Shown here piece by piece: positions 45,764-55,700 of a stretch of 64,000 nucleotides of DNA. This DNA comes from Mycobacterium kyogaense (GTDB lineage Bacteria > Actinomycetota > Actinomycetes > Mycobacteriales > Mycobacteriaceae): NCBI RefSeq assembly GCF_003254575.1, contig NZ_QJUA01000015.1:1-64000 (forward strand), given 5' to 3'. The number at the start of each line of letters is the position of its first letter. Position 1 is the first letter of the stretch. Under the pieces are notes generated by a model. That model did no database searches. It had not been told where the DNA came from and saw only the letters and a list, made by a program, of their open reading frames with translations. The translations under genes and the position numbers were made by a program.

Positions 45764-47062
45764 TCACAGATTCCCGATGTCGTGTTCGAGATGGTCGGCA
45801 AAGCGTGCTCGCGCCGCTTCCCGTTTGCGCGGCAGCCATTCTGACGGCCAGACGTCGTCGCTCGCGGAGTAGCCCCGCAGTATCTGCTTGGCCACGGTCG
45901 TCTTGTGCACCTCGGTCGGGCCGTCGGCCAACCCCAGTACCGCCGCGCCGGTCACCATGGACATCAGCGGCATCTCGTTGCTGACACCCAGTGCGCCGTG
46001 CACCTGCATGGCGCGCCACGCGATGTCGTGCAGCACCGTCGGCATCACGACCTTCACCGTGGCGATGTCCTTGCGTACCACCTTGTAGTCGTTGTACTTG
46101 TCGATCTGCCATGCGGTGTAGAGCACCAGTAGGCGGAACTGCAGCAGTTGGGCGTAGCTGTCGGCGATGTAGGCCTGCACGGTCTGTTTGTCGGCGAGCA
46201 GGCTGCCCGCGGTCCGGCGGCTCAGTGCCCGCTCGCACATCATGTCGATCGCCTTGCGGGCCAGCCCGATCGTGCGCATCGCGTGGTGGATGCGGCCCCC
46301 GCCCAGGCGGGTCTGGGCGATCACGAAGGCCTGCCCTTCGCCGCCGAGCACAGCCGAATCCGGCACGCGCACATCGTGATAGTGGATGAGTGCGTGGCCG
46401 CCCTGCCCTTCCGGCTCGCCGTGCAGGCCGACGTCGCGGACGATCTCCACCCCCGGAGTGTCGGTCGGCACCAGGAACATCGACATGCCTTGATACGGGC
46501 TCACATCCGGGTTGGTCACCACCATCACGATCAGAAACGACGCGGTGCTGGCGTTGGAGGAGAAGTACTTCCACCCGTTGATCACCCAGTGGTCCCCGTC
46601 GCGGACGGCACGGGTGGTGAACTGCGTCGGATCGGCGCCGCCCTGGGGTTCGGTCATCGAGTAGCTGGAGAACAATTCTCCGTCGAGCAGCGGACGCAGG
46701 TAGCGCTCCTTCTGGTCGGGTGTGCCGTAGTGGGCGAGGATCTCCGCGTTGCCGGTGTCGGGGGCCTGGCAGCCGAAGATGACCGGCGCCCATGACGAGC
46801 GGCCGAGGATCTCGTTGAGCAGCGCCAGCTTCAGCTGCCCGTAGCCCTGACCGCCCAGGTCCGGACTCAGATGCGTCGCCCACAGGCCTTTCGCGCGCAC
46901 CCGCTGCTTGAGGTCGTCGACGACGGTGCGGCGCGCCGGGGTCAGCGGGGTGTACTGCAGGTGCGGCCAGACCAGATCGAGCGGCTCGACCTCGTCTCGG
47001 ACGAATTCATCCGCCCAGTCCAGCACCTGTTGGTAGTCGGGGTCGGTGGCGAAATCCCACAT
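45764..47062 (-). CDS. Acyl-CoA dehydrogenase (FadE family)
   Basis: 432-aa acyl-CoA dehydrogenase of the large ACAD10/11-like type. Segments: SYSMTEPQGGADPTQF (FAD/substrate loop), NGWKYFSSNAST, RLGGGRIHHAMRTIG and VHGALGVSNEMPL near the C terminus. ATG 47062 has GAGGAGACC upstream; the longer frame is not conserved. Convergent with the thiolase and divergent from the IspD-like gene. Likely part of the same lipid catabolic neighbourhood; substrate unknown. Confidence 0.92.
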   Translation of the reverse strand: MWDFATDPDYQQVLDWADEFVRDEVEPLDLVWPHLQYTPLTPARRTVVDDLKQRVRAKGLWATHLSPDLGGQGYGQLKLALLNEILGRSSWAPVIFGCQAPDTGNAEILAHYGTPDQKERYLRPLLDGELFSSYSMTEPQGGADPTQFTTRAVRDGDHWVINGWKYFSSNASTASFLIVMVVTNPDVSPYQGMSMFLVPTDTPGVEIVRDVGLHGEPEGQGGHALIHYHDVRVPDSAVLGGEGQAFVIAQTRLGGGRIHHAMRTIGLARKAIDMMCERALSRRTAGSLLADKQTVQAYIADSYAQLLQFRLLVLYTAWQIDKYNDYKVVRKDIATVKVVMPTVLHDIAWRAMQVHGALGVSNEMPLMSMVTGAAVLGLADGPTEVHKTTVAKQILRGYSASDDVWPSEWLPRKREAARARFADHLEHDIGNL

Positions 47063-47156
47063 GCGGTCTCCTCGTCGTGAAGCGCTTCCCCCCACCCTGT
47101 CTCCGGGGGTGCTGGCGGCGGAGCGTTTTCGTGTTCTTCGGTATAGCCTCGGCCGC

Positions 47157-47834
47157 GTGGACGTGACCGCGATTCTTCCCGTGCCGGCTCACCTGGCCGA
47201 CCGGGCCGACACCGTGCTGTCGCCCGTGGCGGGTGAGTCCGCTCTGATCCGCGGCGTGCGGGCGCTCGCCGAGGTCGCGTCCGTCATCGTCGCCGCCGCA
47301 CCGATGCTGGCCGATCCGGTCCGCGAACTCCTTGTGCAGCAGGGTTTTTCGCAGACGAGGGTGGTGACGGCGGAGGCGCCCGGGGATGCCGCGCGGTGCG
47401 TCGCGGCGGCACTGGCCGACGATCACGTCACCGATGAGATTCTCGTGCACGACGTCGGGTGGCCGCTGGTCGACCCCGACGTCGTGGGGCGGCTGATGGC
47501 GGCCCTGCGGGACGGCGCGCAGTGGGTGGCGCCGGCGCGGCCGGTCACCGACAGCATCAAGGCCGTCGACGGCGACGGAGCCGTTGTCGCGACGCTGGAC
47601 CGCGCGGAGCTCGAGGTGATGCAGTACCCGCGCGGGTTCGCCGCCGACGTGCTGCGGCGCGCGCTGAGCGGCGCCGCGGCCGACCGGTTCGACGATCTCG
47701 ACGTCGTGCTGTCAGCCCACGCGCGTCTGCAACTCGTCGCGGGAGATCCGCATGCGTTCGGCGTGGAGCTGCCGCGGGACGCCGACTATCTCGCGGCGGT
47801 CATGGCGAGCCGGCAGCGCGATTCTGCGCGGTGA
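47157..47834 (+). CDS. Degenerate IspD-like nucleotidyltransferase-fold protein
   Basis: 225-aa protein resembling IspD (MEP cytidylyltransferase) over its length: ILVHDVGWPLVDPDVVGRLMAAL parallels the IspD VHDAARxL segment, and PVTDSIKAVDGDGAVVATLDRAEL parallels the substrate-binding SDTIKAV region. The N-terminal CTP-binding glycine loop (AAGxGxRxG) is missing; the sequence there is ILPVPAHLADRADTVL. It may be inactive or have another role. GTG 47157; TAGCCT ends 7 nt before it (leaderless pattern). Overlaps the convergent IspD-like gene by 35 bp. Confidence 0.8.
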   Translation: MDVTAILPVPAHLADRADTVLSPVAGESALIRGVRALAEVASVIVAAAPMLADPVRELLVQQGFSQTRVVTAEAPGDAARCVAAALADDHVTDEILVHDVGWPLVDPDVVGRLMAALRDGAQWVAPARPVTDSIKAVDGDGAVVATLDRAELEVMQYPRGFAADVLRRALSGAAADRFDDLDVVLSAHARLQLVAGDPHAFGVELPRDADYLAAVMASRQRDSAR

Positions 47835-48516
47835 GCAGATGGTGGGCCACCGCGACGTCGCCGGGATAGGTCACCTTCAGGTTCGCCGCGCTGCCCGGGA
47901 AGGTTCGGACGCGGATGTCGGTGTAGCGCTCGACGCACGACGAGGTGTCCGTGCCCTCGAAGCCGTCGCGCTCGGCGAGGCGGTATGCCTGGAGCACGTC
48001 GCGGGCGCGGAAGGCCTGGGGTGTCTGAACCCGCACGACGTCCTCGGTCAGCGGATGCGCATCGCCGCCGCTCACCCGAGCCAGACCGGTGACGGGAAGT
48101 GCGGGCAGTGCTCCACCGACGTCGCGTGCCAGGGTGATCGCCGTGGTGAACATCCCGGCATCGGCGAGCGGGCGGGCGGCGTCGTGGATCAGGATCACCT
48201 CGACCGCACCGGATTCGATGTCGCCGGACAGATGGCGCAGGACGTTGCGCTCGGATTGGTGCCGGGTGGGTCCGCCCTCGACGAACTCGACAGCGGCGCC
48301 GGGCAGTTCGCGGGCGACGGTGCTGCGCGCCAGCTCGGACTCGCCTTGCCGGAACACCAGCACGGTACGGGCCACCTCCGGTATCCGGACCGCAGTGTCG
48401 AGCGACCACACGAGCATGCTGCGGCCGTCCAGCGTCAGGTAGGCCTTGTTGCCGTCGGCGCCGACGCGGGAGCCGCTCCCTGCGGCCAGGACCACGGCCA
48501 CCGCGTCGGAATGCAT
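47800..48516 (-). CDS. IspD-family cytidylyltransferase with intact CTP loop
   Basis: 238-aa nucleotidyltransferase. The CTP loop is intact (VVLAAGSGSRVGADGNKAYL), followed by EVILIHDAARPL, RVQTPQAFRA and DTSSCVE. Canonical IspD makes CDP-methylerythritol in isoprenoid synthesis, but the mycobacterial housekeeping ispD lies next to carD and ispF, which are absent here. This is therefore likely a second, specialised cytidylyltransferase. ATG 48516 has TACTGT ending 6 nt upstream (leaderless pattern); the frame is open beyond. Tail-to-tail overlap with the degenerate homologue. Confidence 0.85.
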   Translation of the reverse strand: MHSDAVAVVLAAGSGSRVGADGNKAYLTLDGRSMLVWSLDTAVRIPEVARTVLVFRQGESELARSTVARELPGAAVEFVEGGPTRHQSERNVLRHLSGDIESGAVEVILIHDAARPLADAGMFTTAITLARDVGGALPALPVTGLARVSGGDAHPLTEDVVRVQTPQAFRARDVLQAYRLAERDGFEGTDTSSCVERYTDIRVRTFPGSAANLKVTYPGDVAVAHHLLTAQNRAAGSP

Positions 48517-48569
48517 GCACGCACAGTAACTCCGGTACGGTCCACTCCCAGCGTCCAAGGGGGTAGCCG

Positions 48570-49850
48570 GTGACCGAACAGCCACATGCGCCGAGTGCCG
48601 GCGTGCAGACCGCAGCGCATCGCGTCCGGAAGATGATCGGGCGCGATCCGCACGAGTCCCATCGGGTCGCGACGCCGCTGGAACTGCTCTTCGACCTGAC
48701 CTTCGTCGTGGCGTTCGGCATCGCGGCGTCCCAGCTCGCCCATCTGTTCGCCGCCGGGCATGTGCTCGCCGGACTTGCCGCGTTCTTCTTCGCGACGTTC
48801 GCGGTGAGCTGGGCGTGGATCAACTTCAGCTGGTTCGCCTCGGCCTTCGACACCGACGACTGGGTGTACCGGCTGACCACCATGGTGCAGATGGTGGGGG
48901 TGATCGTGCTGGCCCTGGGGATTCCGCAGATGTACAGCTCGATCGAGCACGGCGAGCACGTGGACAACGCCGTCGTGGTCGCCGGCTACGTGGTGATGCG
49001 GGTGGCGATGGTGACGCAGTGGCTGCGGGCCGCCCGCCAGGATCCGGCCCACCGTCGGGCGTGTCTGACCTATGCGCTGTGGATCACGCTGGCGCAGGCA
49101 GGGTGGATCGCCGCGATCTTCGTCCACACCTCCCTCGCTGTCACCGCGGCGATCGTCGTCGGTCTGGTGCTGGTGGAGATGATGGGCCCGGTGCTGGCCG
49201 AGTCGAAGGGCGGCGGTACGCCGTGGCATGCGCATCACATCGCGGAGCGGTACGGGCTGTTCACGATCATCGCGCTCGGCGAAGGGGTGGTCGGCACGGT
49301 CGCCTCGCTGACCGCGGTGGTGGAGGCCCAGGGTTGGACGTTCGACGCGGCGTTCGTCGCGGTGGCCGGCATCGGGCTGACGTTCGGCATGTGGTGGACC
49401 TACTTCGCGCTGCCGCAGGCCGAGATCCTGCACGTGCGCCGGGAGCGCTCGTTCTGGTTCGGCTACCTGCACATCGTGGTGTTCGGGGCGATCGTCGCGA
49501 CCGGCGCGGGGCTGCACGCAGCGGCGTATTACCTGGAGCACCATTCGGAGCTCGGTTCGGTGGCGACGGTGGCGACCGTGGTCGTGCCGGTCGGCATCTA
49601 CCTGTTGATGGTCTACGTGCTGGGGGCGGTGCTGACGCGTACGTTCGCGCTCTTCCACGCGGCGGTGATGCTGGTGACCGCGGCAGTGTTGGCGACGGCG
49701 GTGGTGCTCGCGGCGGCCGGGATCTCGATGGCCAACTGCCTGCTGATCGTGACGCTCGCTCCCGTCGTCTCAGTGGCGGCACACGAGGTCCGCGGGCAGC
49801 GGCACACCGCGGCCGCGGTTGCGCGGGCCGTCGATGCGGCTAGCCGTTGA
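48570..49850 (+). CDS. LtrA-family membrane protein
   Basis: 426-aa protein with about 11-12 hydrophobic segments, of the low-temperature requirement protein A family. Conserved parts: ATPLELLFDLTFVVAFGIAASQLAH at the first helix (split by the FDL motif), FTIIALGEGVVGT, and a His-rich loop PWHAHHIAERYG. Molecular function unknown; the GEG-containing helices are characteristic. GTG 48570 with AGGGGG upstream. Divergent from the IspD-family gene and overlapping the convergent MFS gene by 11 bp. Confidence 0.88.
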   Translation: MTEQPHAPSAGVQTAAHRVRKMIGRDPHESHRVATPLELLFDLTFVVAFGIAASQLAHLFAAGHVLAGLAAFFFATFAVSWAWINFSWFASAFDTDDWVYRLTTMVQMVGVIVLALGIPQMYSSIEHGEHVDNAVVVAGYVVMRVAMVTQWLRAARQDPAHRRACLTYALWITLAQAGWIAAIFVHTSLAVTAAIVVGLVLVEMMGPVLAESKGGGTPWHAHHIAERYGLFTIIALGEGVVGTVASLTAVVEAQGWTFDAAFVAVAGIGLTFGMWWTYFALPQAEILHVRRERSFWFGYLHIVVFGAIVATGAGLHAAAYYLEHHSELGSVATVATVVVPVGIYLLMVYVLGAVLTRTFALFHAAVMLVTAAVLATAVVLAAAGISMANCLLIVTLAPVVSVAAHEVRGQRHTAAAVARAVDAASR

Positions 49851-51096
49851 TGCCCTCCAGCAGCATCCGGTCGTCCTGCTGGGCCAGCAGGCGGCGGGCT
49901 TTGCGGCGGGTGATCAGGATGCCGGTGACCGCCAGCGCCCAGACCGCGTACTGAAGTGTCCAGGCCCACCGGAAAGAGTCGAAGGACAGTCCGCCGGTGG
50001 CTTGCAGGATCACGCCCATCATCTGCATGAGCACCAGCGAGGCCAGGAAACCGCCCATGTTGACCATGCCCTGCGCGGTTCCGAGGGTGTGGCTGGGATT
50101 GAAGGTCCGCGCGAAGTCGAAGCCGACCATGGAACCCGGTCCGCCGACGGAGATGACGACGATGAGGACCACGAGCAGCCACACCGGTGCTCTGTGGGGG
50201 AGCGCCAACACGACGGTCCAGATCGCGGCGTTGCTCGCGATGATCCAGAGGACCAGACGTGAGCGACGGTGCGGAAACCGTCCGGTGAGCACGCCGATGA
50301 CCAGCCCGGCACCGATCGCGGCGACGACCGAGATGGTCAGCAACGTCCCCGCCGCCGTGGCGGACAGGCCCTGGGCCACCGTCAGGTAGGGCACCCCCCA
50401 CATCAGCGCGAAGACCGTGACGGAGAACTGCGTGCCCATGTGGGTGAAGAAGCCCAGGCGGGTGCCCGGCCGCAGCCAGACCGTCTTGACGCTGGCCAGT
50501 GTCTCCCGGACGCCCAACGTCTGCGCGCTGACCGCGACGCCGTCGGGCGCGTTCTTGACCAGCGCCCCGACCAGCACGAGGACGAGTGCGCCCAGCGCGG
50601 CGGCGGACGTGTAGGCCGGAGTCCAACCGGACCCGGACAGCAGGGCGAGGAACGGCACCGCGCTCAGCACCTGTCCCAGTTGCCCGCAGATGCCGGTCAA
50701 TTGCGTCACCAGCGGCACCTGCCGCGCCGGAAACCACCGGGGCACCAGGCGCAGGACGGAGATGAACGTCATCGCGTCGCCGAGTCCCACGACTGCGCGC
50801 GCGGCGAGGGCGAGCGGTAGTGACGTCGTCACAGCCAGCACCAGCTGGCCGGTGGCCATCAGAGTGGCTCCGGCGAGGATGAGGGCACGCGATCCGTACC
50901 TGTCGAGCAACAGCCCTGCGGGGACCTGTGCGCCGGCGTAGACGACCACCTGCAGCACGACGAACGTCGAGAGGAGGCCGGGGCCGGCAGCAAATCGCTC
51001 GGCGGCGGGCAGCCCGGAGACGCCGAGGGTGGTGCGATCGAGAACAGCCACGATGTAGGCGAGAAGTCCGGTCGCCCAGATGATCCAGGGGCGCAC
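49840..51096 (-). CDS. Major facilitator superfamily transporter
   Basis: 418-aa transporter with 12 predicted helices. Helix 1 is WIIWATGLLAYIVAVLDRTTLG, and the loop 2-3 motif LLLDRYGSRALILAG is a typical MFS A-like motif. Helix 5 region contains QLTGICGQLGQVLSAVPFL. GTG 51096 with GAGAGG upstream; the frame is open 168 bp further but is not conserved. Divergent from the MerR gene across 354 bp. Substrate unknown. Confidence 0.88.
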   Translation of the reverse strand: MRPWIIWATGLLAYIVAVLDRTTLGVSGLPAAERFAAGPGLLSTFVVLQVVVYAGAQVPAGLLLDRYGSRALILAGATLMATGQLVLAVTTSLPLALAARAVVGLGDAMTFISVLRLVPRWFPARQVPLVTQLTGICGQLGQVLSAVPFLALLSGSGWTPAYTSAAALGALVLVLVGALVKNAPDGVAVSAQTLGVRETLASVKTVWLRPGTRLGFFTHMGTQFSVTVFALMWGVPYLTVAQGLSATAAGTLLTISVVAAIGAGLVIGVLTGRFPHRRSRLVLWIIASNAAIWTVVLALPHRAPVWLLVVLIVVISVGGPGSMVGFDFARTFNPSHTLGTAQGMVNMGGFLASLVLMQMMGVILQATGGLSFDSFRWAWTLQYAVWALAVTGILITRRKARRLLAQQDDRMLLEGING

Positions 51097-51450
51097 GATG
51101 CAACCTCTCGGTGCGAATCTCGACGGAAACGGGTGGCTCGGCGCGGCCGGACCACCCGTCCATGGTCTCGCATCAGGCTGTGCCGATGCCAACCGATTTC
51201 CTGACGATTCGGTCACTCGATGCCCGCGCGGCGGGCAAACATGTTGGCTGAAACTGCACGGCAATGACGTGTGTATTACGTCGATGTGATCGATCGTTGC
51301 AGCTGAAACGCCGTGTCAGGCGAACTTACTCGTCGGAAAGATAGGGCGGGAATACTTCGCTCACGCGGTAGCCGGGCGGGTTACAGTGGAGCACTAGCTG
51401 CGCAGGCCATCGTCTGGCCTCTTACCGGCAGCGTCGAGGGGGGTGTCGCA
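51097..51450. promoter_or_regulatory. Divergent MFS/MerR intergenic region with dyads
   Basis: 354 bp without a convincing gene. It contains a hairpin (ACGGGTGG at 51129-51136 with 51152-51159) just upstream of the MFS start, an imperfect dyad TGACGT...ACGTCG at about 51265-51283, and AGGCCA-N5-TGGCCT at 51404-51420, 31 bp before the MerR start. GAGGGGGG at 51436-51443 is the MerR ribosome binding site. One of the dyads may be the MerR operator. Confidence 0.5.
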
Positions 51451-52182
51451 GTGGCTGAATATCGGCTCGAGGATTTGGCCCGGGAATCCGGGGTCAGTAC
51501 CCGCAACATCCGCGCCTATCGGGAACGTGGGCTGCTGGATCCGCCGCGCCGGGTGGGTCGCTCCGCTTTGTACGACGACTATCACCTCTCGCAGCTGAAC
51601 ACGATCAGCCAGTTGCTGCGCAAGGGGTACAACTCGGCCCACATCGCCGAGTTCTTCACCAGCATGCGTGAGGGCGAGGACCTCGCCGACATCCTGGGTC
51701 TGCAACGGGCGGTGCTCGGCCCGGACGGCGACGATCAGGACGGCCCCGCCCTGCCGATCGAGCCCGACTCGCCGGAGGCGAGCGCGTTGATCGCCCACGG
51801 CCTGGCGGAGGTGAAGGGGCGCAAGCTGGTGCTCGTCGACACCGATGCCGCCGAGATCCTGGCTCGCTCCCACGACCACACCGTGTACGTCCGGACGCTT
51901 CTGCGATTCGTCGAGGCCGCCGACAGGTCGGTGGAGGATCTTGCCGAGGCGTTTGTGAACAGCCTGGTGGAGCTGTATCAGGCGGAGGTCGGACAGTCAT
52001 ACCTGCCGAAGCCGGACGAGATGGGCCGGCTTCGCCAGATCGTCGAGGACTACCGCCTGCTGGGCAAGAAGGTGATGGCGTCGCGGTTCGATCTGGCGAC
52101 GCGCCGGCTGATGTCCTCGTCCGGGTCGGATTACACCGCGGGCATCCTGCTCACCGGGGTCTGGGAGCGGCCGACAGGCTAG
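51451..52182 (+). CDS. MerR-family transcriptional regulator
   Basis: 243-aa regulator. The N-terminal winged HTH is clear (YRLEDLARESGVSTRNIRAY, RERGLLDPPRRVGRSALYDDYHL), followed by a helical dimerisation region (LNTISQLLRKGYNSAHIAEF) and a C-terminal domain not recognised. GTG 51451 with GAGGGGGG upstream; the longer frame has no homology. It lies 538 bp upstream of fas on the same strand. Its targets may be the divergent MFS gene; control of fas is possible but unsupported. Confidence 0.88.
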   Translation: MAEYRLEDLARESGVSTRNIRAYRERGLLDPPRRVGRSALYDDYHLSQLNTISQLLRKGYNSAHIAEFFTSMREGEDLADILGLQRAVLGPDGDDQDGPALPIEPDSPEASALIAHGLAEVKGRKLVLVDTDAAEILARSHDHTVYVRTLLRFVEAADRSVEDLAEAFVNSLVELYQAEVGQSYLPKPDEMGRLRQIVEDYRLLGKKVMASRFDLATRRLMSSSGSDYTAGILLTGVWERPTG

Positions 52183-52205
52183 CGGTCGGGGCGACGCCGT
52201 CAGAC

Positions 52206-52219
52206 TTACTGATGAGTAA
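52206..52219. promoter_or_regulatory. fas operator-like motif 1 (TTACTGA-N3-GTAA)
   Basis: TTACTGATGAGTAA, part of a 16-bp inverted repeat CTTACT-N4-AGTAAG, lies 24 bp after the MerR stop. It shares the layout TTACTGA-N3-GTAA with motif 2. In mycobacteria the TetR-type protein FasR (encoded elsewhere) regulates fas-acpS; this is a candidate site, inferred. Confidence 0.6.
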
Positions 52220-52374
52220 GGTTCTGTAGCAAACACCTGTCCAGTCTGCGAATGCGTGACCACACAGTTCGCGCAAGACCGTCGTACCCGCCCGCCACGC
52301 CGGCACTGCATCTGAGAACTGAAGTTTTCAGATAACGATTGCATAACAATGCGGCTTTGAACTGCGCTTCTACC

Positions 52375-52388
52375 TTACTGAACCGTAA
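52375..52388. promoter_or_regulatory. fas operator-like motif 2 (TTACTGA-N3-GTAA)
   Basis: TTACTGAACCGTAA repeats motif 1 at all seven left and four right consensus bases. Its centre is 169 bp downstream of motif 1 and about 340 bp upstream of the fas start. Candidate regulator site. Confidence 0.6.
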
Positions 52389-52472
52389 CCACCCGCCAGC
52401 AGGACGTTTGTCCCGGAAGCCGACCAGGCATCTTCGGTCGGGTGTTACGCGCAGTTCTGTTACCCGTGCGTA

Positions 52473-52486
52473 GAACTCGCCAGTAA
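52473..52486 (-). promoter_or_regulatory. fas operator-like motif 3 (partial, inverted)
   Basis: On the minus strand this reads TTACTGGCGAGTTC, matching TTACTG and GT of the consensus but not the final AA. Weaker, listed because it is the third occurrence of TTACTG in the leader. Confidence 0.35.
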
Positions 52487-52720
52487 CCATTTCAGGCATC
52501 AAAATCGAGTCGTCTCTTATGACACTCTTAGTACGGCTGCAGTGTCCGCCGCAGTGCCTCGTGCGTTCGAGGCGCAGTGGTCGAGACCAGCCGGATTCGA
52601 CGCCGAATCGCCTAGGCCCACGACGCGGGCTCGCCTCCCGTCGACGACGAGCTATCAGCCGCACATGCACGACGCGCCCTTGAAGAGCCGCGCAACGCAC
52701 CACTGAGGAGAACACACCAC

Positions 52721-55700
52721 GTGACGATCAACGACCAGGACCGTGCGACCACCAGTTCCGACTCCGAGGGCGGACAGACTTTCGAACCCCTCGCCGGGGC
52801 GCACGCGCTCGTCGATCGGCTGCACGCCGGCGAGCCCTATGCCGTCGCGTTCGGCGGCCAGGGCGGACCGTGGCTGGAGAACCTGGAAGAGCTGGTCAAC
52901 TCCGCGGGTATCGAGTCCGAGATCAGCCAGCTGGTCGCTGAGGCCGAGCTGCTGCTCGAGCCGCTGGCCCGTGAGCTCGTGGTCGTCCGCCCGATCGGCT
53001 TCGAACCGATGAAATGGATCCGCGCGCTGGCTGCCGACGAGCCGCTGCCGTCGGTCAAGGACCTCACCACCGCCGCGATCTCCGGCCCCGGCATCCTGCT
53101 CACGCAGATGGCCGCCCAGCGGGCGCTCAAGCGCCAGGGGCTCGACCTCGAAGGACATCCGCCCGTGGCGATCGCCGGGCACTCGCAGGGCATCACCGCC
53201 GTCGAGTCGCTCAAGGCCCACGGCACGCGCGATGCCGAGTTGCTCGCGATCGGTCAGCTGATCGGCGCGGCAGGCTCACTGGTGTCGCGCCGGCGCGGCA
53301 TGGTCGGTCGCGGCGACAAGGCGCCGATGGTGTCGGTCACCAATGTCGACCCGGACCGCATCGCCGCGCTCCTCGACGAGTTCGCCCAGGACGTCCGCAC
53401 GGTCCTCGCGCCCGCCCTGTCGATCCGCAACGGACGTCGGTCCGTCGTCATCACCGGCACCCCTGAGCAGCTGGCCCGTTTCGAGCTCTACTGCGAGAAG
53501 ATCACCGAGCGCGAAGAGGCCGAGCGCAAGAACAAGACCCGCGGCGGGGCGATCTTCCGTCCGGTGTTCAACCAGCTCAACGTCGAGGTCGGCTTCCACA
53601 CCCCGCGACTGGCCGACGGTGTCGACCTGGTCGAGGAGTGGGCAGCGCGGACCGGCCTGGATCGCGACCTCACCCGCATGCTCACCGAGCACATCTTCAT
53701 CACGCCGGTCGACTGGGTCGCCGAGGTCGAAGGCCTCGCCGCAGCCGGCGCCAAGTGGATCGTCGACCTCGGACCGAGCGACACCGTCACCCGCCTCACC
53801 GCCCCGGTGATCCGCGGGCTGGGTATCGGCATCGTCGCCGCCGCCACCCGGGCGGGCCAGCGCAGCCTCTTCACGGTCGGCGCCGCCCCCGAGGTCGCCC
53901 CGGCCTGGTCGAGCTATGCGCCGACGCCGGTCACCCTGCCCGACGGCTCGGTCAAGGCGTCGACGAAGTTCACCCGCCTGACCGGCCGGTCCCCGATCCT
54001 GCTCGCCGGCATGACCCCCACCACGGTCGACGCCAAGATCGTCGCTGCCGCGGCCAACGCCGGTCACTGGGCCGAGCTGGCCGGTGGCGGCCAGGTCACC
54101 GAGGAGATCTTCGACGGCCGCATCCAGGAGCTGACCCAGCTGCTCGAGCCGGGCCGTGCCGTGCAGTTCAACTCGCTGTTCCTCGACCCCTACCTGTGGA
54201 AGCTGCAGGTCGGCGGCAAGCGCCTGGTGCAGAAGGCCCGTCAGTCCGGCGCGCCCATCGACGGCGTCGTCGTCACCGCGGGTATCCCCGACCTGGAAGA
54301 GGCTGTCGACCTCATCGAGGAGCTCTACACCGTCGGCATCACCCACGTCTGCTTCAAGCCCGGCACGGTCGACCAGATCAAGTCGGTCATCAAGATCGCC
54401 ACCGAGGTGCCGACGCGCGACGTCATCGTGCACATCGAGGGCGGCCGCGCCGGCGGTCACCACTCCTGGGAGGACCTCGACGACCTCCTTCTCTCCACCT
54501 ACGGGGAACTGCGCAAGTACCGCAACATCACGATCTGCGTCGGCGGCGGTATCGGCACGCCGGAGCGCGCTGCCGACTACCTCTCCGGCGACTGGGCCAA
54601 GCCGTACGGCTTCCCGCAGATGCCGGTCGACGGCATCCTCGTCGGTACCGCCGCGATGGCCACCAAGGAAGCGACGACCTCCCCGGCGGTCAAGCAGATG
54701 CTGGTCGAGACCACCGGCACCGACACCTGGGTGGGTGCCGGCCACGCCATCAACGGGATGGCCAGTGGCCGTAGCCAATTGGGCGCCGACATCCACGAGA
54801 TCGACAACGCCGCCTCCCGGTGCGGCCGTCTGCTCGACGAGGTCGCCGGTGACGCCGACGCCGTCGCCGAGCGCCGCGACGAGATCATCGCGGCGATGGC
54901 CGGAACCGCCAAGCCGTACTTCGGCGACATCAGCGACATGACCTACCTGCAGTGGCTGCAGCGCTACGTCGAGCTGGCCATCGGTGACGGTGACAGCACC
55001 GCCGACACGGCCGCGCCGGGCAGCCCCTGGCTGGCCGACACGTGGCGGGACCGCTTCGAGGAGATGCTCAAGCGCGCCGAGGCTCGGTTGTCGGAGAAGG
55101 ACTTCGGTCCGATCGACACGCTCTTCGGCGCCGACGGCGCGGCCCTGCTCGAGCAGCCGGAGCAGGCGATCGCCGCCCTGCTCACCCGCTACCCCGACGC
55201 CGAGGCCGTGCGTCTGCACCCGGCCGACGTGCCGTTCTTCGTGACGCTGTGCAAGAAGCCGGGTAAGCCGGTGAACTTCGTGCCGGTCGTCGACAAGGAC
55301 GTCCGACGGTGGTGGCGCAGCGACTCGCTGTGGCAGGCCCACGACGCCCGCTACACCGCCGATCAGGTGTGCATCATTCCGGGCACCCAGGCGGTCGCGG
55401 GTATCACCCGCGTCGACGAGCCGGTCGGCGAATTGCTCGACCGGTTCGAGAAGGAGATCGTCGACCGCGTGCTGGCCGCCGGCGAGCAGCCGGTGCCGGT
55501 GGTGTCGCGCCGCCAGGCACGCGCCGACGTCGGTGGCCCGCTCGCCGTGGTCCTCGATTCGCCCGACGTCCTGTGGGCCGGTCGCACCGCCATCAACCCC
55601 GTCCACCGCATCGGTGCGCCGGGGGAGTGGCAGGTCAACGACGTGCCGGGCAAGCCGAGCGCGACGCATCCGAATACCGGTGCGCGCCTTGAGCAGTCGA

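Larger units (their letters stand above)
52183..52720 (+). promoter_or_regulatory. fas leader/promoter region
   Basis: 538 bp with no credible gene. It is less GC-rich than the surroundings and holds three related motifs (52206-52219, 52375-52388, 52473-52486). GAGGAG at 52705-52710 is the fas ribosome binding site, 10 nt before the GTG. TCTTATGAC and TTAGTAC at about 52515-52533 are weak -10 candidates. The long leader suggests complex control, as known for mycobacterial fas. Confidence 0.65.

Noticed and set aside
47800..48516. Housekeeping ispD of the MEP pathway
   Set aside because: Not assigned because the conserved carD-ispD-ispF neighbourhood is absent; left as IspD-family. A genome search for another ispD would decide.
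34384..52182. Biosynthetic gene cluster for a secondary metabolite
   Set aside because: No NRPS, PKS, terpene synthase or RiPP genes; the content is catabolic enzymes, transporters and regulators.
52655..53221. Minus-strand frame across the fas start
   Set aside because: No homology, overlaps the fas ribosome binding site and N-terminal coding region.
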